Positions 14,013 through 15,038 of a stretch of 15,038 bases of DNA are shown here, one piece after another. The notes under the pieces are model-generated. The model saw only the letters and a program-made list of their open reading frames with translations, was not told the origin of the DNA and searched no databases. The stretch lies in NCBI GenBank assembly GCA_964622075.1, contig CAZUMR010000075.1:1-15038 (forward strand), read 5' to 3'. The stretch is from WAPX01 sp964622075. Lineage in GTDB: Archaea > Halobacteriota > Archaeoglobi > Archaeoglobales > Archaeoglobaceae. How positions within the stretch are numbered: the stretch's first letter is position 1; each line of letters starts with the position of its first letter. A program made the position numbers and the translations under genes.

Positions 14013-15023
14013 ATGAAGGTTGAGTCGTATCTGTACCGCTCACTGGATGGAAAAGTTCAGTGTCTGACATGCAGGCACAGGTGTGTGCTTGAGGAAGGTA
14101 GGTGGGGGATATGCAGGGTCAGGAGAAATGAGGGTGGCAGGCTTTACGCATACAATTATGGCCTTGTTTCTTCAGTTGCTCTCGATCCGATAGAGAAGAA
14201 ACCGTTTCACAACTTCATGCCGGGGAGCAAGGCCCTTTCCTTTGGAAGCGTTAGCTGTAATTTCAGATGCCAGCACTGTCAGAACTACACAATTGCTTTT
14301 GCAGATTTGAGCTATCCGTGCAGGGAGATGAGCGTTGATGATGTTGTTGAGATGTTTGTGGAGACAGGGGCTGATGGTATTGCATGGACGTACAATGAAC
14401 CAGCGATATGGCACGAATTTGCGATAGATGCGAGTGTAAAGGTGAAAAAAGAAGGGGGCTATGTTGTTTACGTTACCAACGGTTACATGAGCAGGGAAGC
14501 TCTCGACCAGTTTGTTGAGGAGAGGGCTCTTGACGCTGCAAATGTTGACGTTAAGGCTTTTAACGAGGATTTCTACAGGAAAGTCTGCAAGGCAAAGCTT
14601 TCGGAGGTTATGGATTCCGTTGAATACATGCATTCCAGAGGTATATTTCTTGAGCTTACATACCTGATAATACCGACGATGAACGATAGCAGAGATGAAA
14701 TCGCAGCTTTTGCCGAGTGGGTTTGCAGTCTGGACAGGAGGATACCCGTCCACTTTTCTCGCTTTCATCCTGATTTCAAAATGACCCATCTACCTCCCAC
14801 CCCGGTTGAAACAATAGAAATGGCTGTGGAGATAGCGTACGATGCTGGTCTGGAGTACGTTTACGCTGGAAATGTCTGGGGGCACAGGTTTGAGAACACG
14901 TACTGTCCGAGATGCGGTGAACTGCTGATAGAGAGAGAAGGATTTTTCGTGAGACAGATCAGGCTGGAAGGAGATAGATGTCCGGAATGCGGTTACAGGC
15001 AGAATATTGTGCTGGGGGTTTAG
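14013..15023 (+). CDS. amrS: AmmeMemoRadiSam-type radical SAM enzyme (AmrS; PflA-like)
   Basis: A 336-residue radical SAM protein. The SAM-cleaving cluster motif CNFRCQHC puts ligands at C82, C86 and C89. Before it are four cysteines (C17, C20, C24, C34) in the family's CxxC-x3-C-x9-C module, and GLVSSVALDPIEKKPFHNFMPGS (50-72, split here as GLVSSVALDP then IEKKPFHNFMPGS) is diagnostic. C298/C301 and C323/C326 form a C-terminal zinc-ribbon-like pair. The family is named for co-occurrence with Memo and AMMECR1 proteins; neither is in this window and the reaction is unknown. The frame opens as far back as 13920 inside the DUF89 gene, but the ATG at 14013 matches the family start. TTATAC (13986-13991) lies 24 bases upstream, so its own leaderless promoter is possible. 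Confidence 0.88.
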   Translation: MKVESYLYRSLDGKVQCLTCRHRCVLEEGRWGICRVRRNEGGRLYAYNYGLVSSVALDPIEKKPFHNFMPGSKALSFGSVSCNFRCQHCQNYTIAFADLSYPCREMSVDDVVEMFVETGADGIAWTYNEPAIWHEFAIDASVKVKKEGGYVVYVTNGYMSREALDQFVEERALDAANVDVKAFNEDFYRKVCKAKLSEVMDSVEYMHSRGIFLELTYLIIPTMNDSRDEIAAFAEWVCSLDRRIPVHFSRFHPDFKMTHLPPTPVETIEMAVEIAYDAGLEYVYAGNVWGHRFENTYCPRCGELLIEREGFFVRQIRLEGDRCPECGYRQNIVLGV

Positions 15024-15038
15024 TTGTTTTGATTATTT
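15021..15038 (+). terminator. T-rich end after the radical SAM gene
   Basis: The stop codon is followed by TTGTTTTGATTATTT to the window edge, a T-rich stretch that could end transcription. The window is cut here, so a following gene cannot be excluded. Confidence 0.3.

Noticed and set aside
1..15038. tRNA, rRNA, riboswitch or insertion sequence
   Set aside because: Spacers were read on both strands and no cloverleaf, conserved rRNA segment, known riboswitch core, transposase or terminal inverted repeat was seen. This was by eye, so a small RNA could be missed.

Overview
The window looks like chromosomal DNA of a hyperthermophilic euryarchaeon of the Archaeoglobales, most likely Archaeoglobus or a close relative. 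Archaeal markers are a TATA-binding protein with four intercalating phenylalanines, an ArlI/FlaI-type secretion ATPase, an archaeal Lhr helicase and a PGF-CTERM surface anchor. The lineage guess rests on a futalosine-pathway menaquinone enzyme (MqnD) and a family 4 uracil-DNA glycosylase close, as I remember it, to the Archaeoglobus fulgidus enzyme. Several genes have a TATA-like element 23-30 bases before the start codon and no convincing Shine-Dalgarno, which suggests leaderless or short-leader mRNAs. Others have clear Shine-Dalgarno sites. No tRNA, rRNA, CRISPR array, insertion sequence or prophage gene was seen.

Region 1 (4-3983, minus strand): a thioredoxin and a small cysteine-containing TrmB-like regulator overlap by four bases, behind a promoter with a perfect 9-bp inverted repeat. 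Upstream lie the general transcription factor TBP with its own promoter, an ArlI-like ATPase without its usual membrane partner, and MqnD.

Region 2 (4091-6458, plus strand): an asparagine-synthetase-like protein lacking the N-terminal nucleophilic cysteine, a YfcE/MJ0936-type phosphodiesterase, and a MoaE-type molybdopterin synthase large subunit with an unrecognised N-terminal domain. The last two genes overlap. This set meets a BtpA-family protein (minus strand) tail to tail with only five bases between.

Region 3 (6464-9201, minus strand): the BtpA-family protein, and a large secreted Lon-like (S16) serine protease with signal peptide, Ser/Lys dyad, long helical region and PGF-CTERM anchor.

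Region 4 (9349-15023, plus strand): an Lhr-type helicase, a family 4 Fe-S uracil-DNA glycosylase, a DUF89 protein (damage-control phosphatase superfamily) and an AmmeMemoRadiSam-type radical SAM enzyme. The first three can be read as nucleic acid and metabolite upkeep, but that link is inferred from position.

The most unusual pattern is not a gene. Short tandem duplications of 7-15 bp occur in nearly every spacer, at two protein N-termini and in one interdomain linker. Several duplicate a TATA element, a Shine-Dalgarno or a segment at a stop codon. No clear new multi-gene system was found. The best candidates for follow-up are the anchored S16 protease, the thioredoxin/regulator pair with its operator, the MoaE fusion domain, and the tandem duplications.
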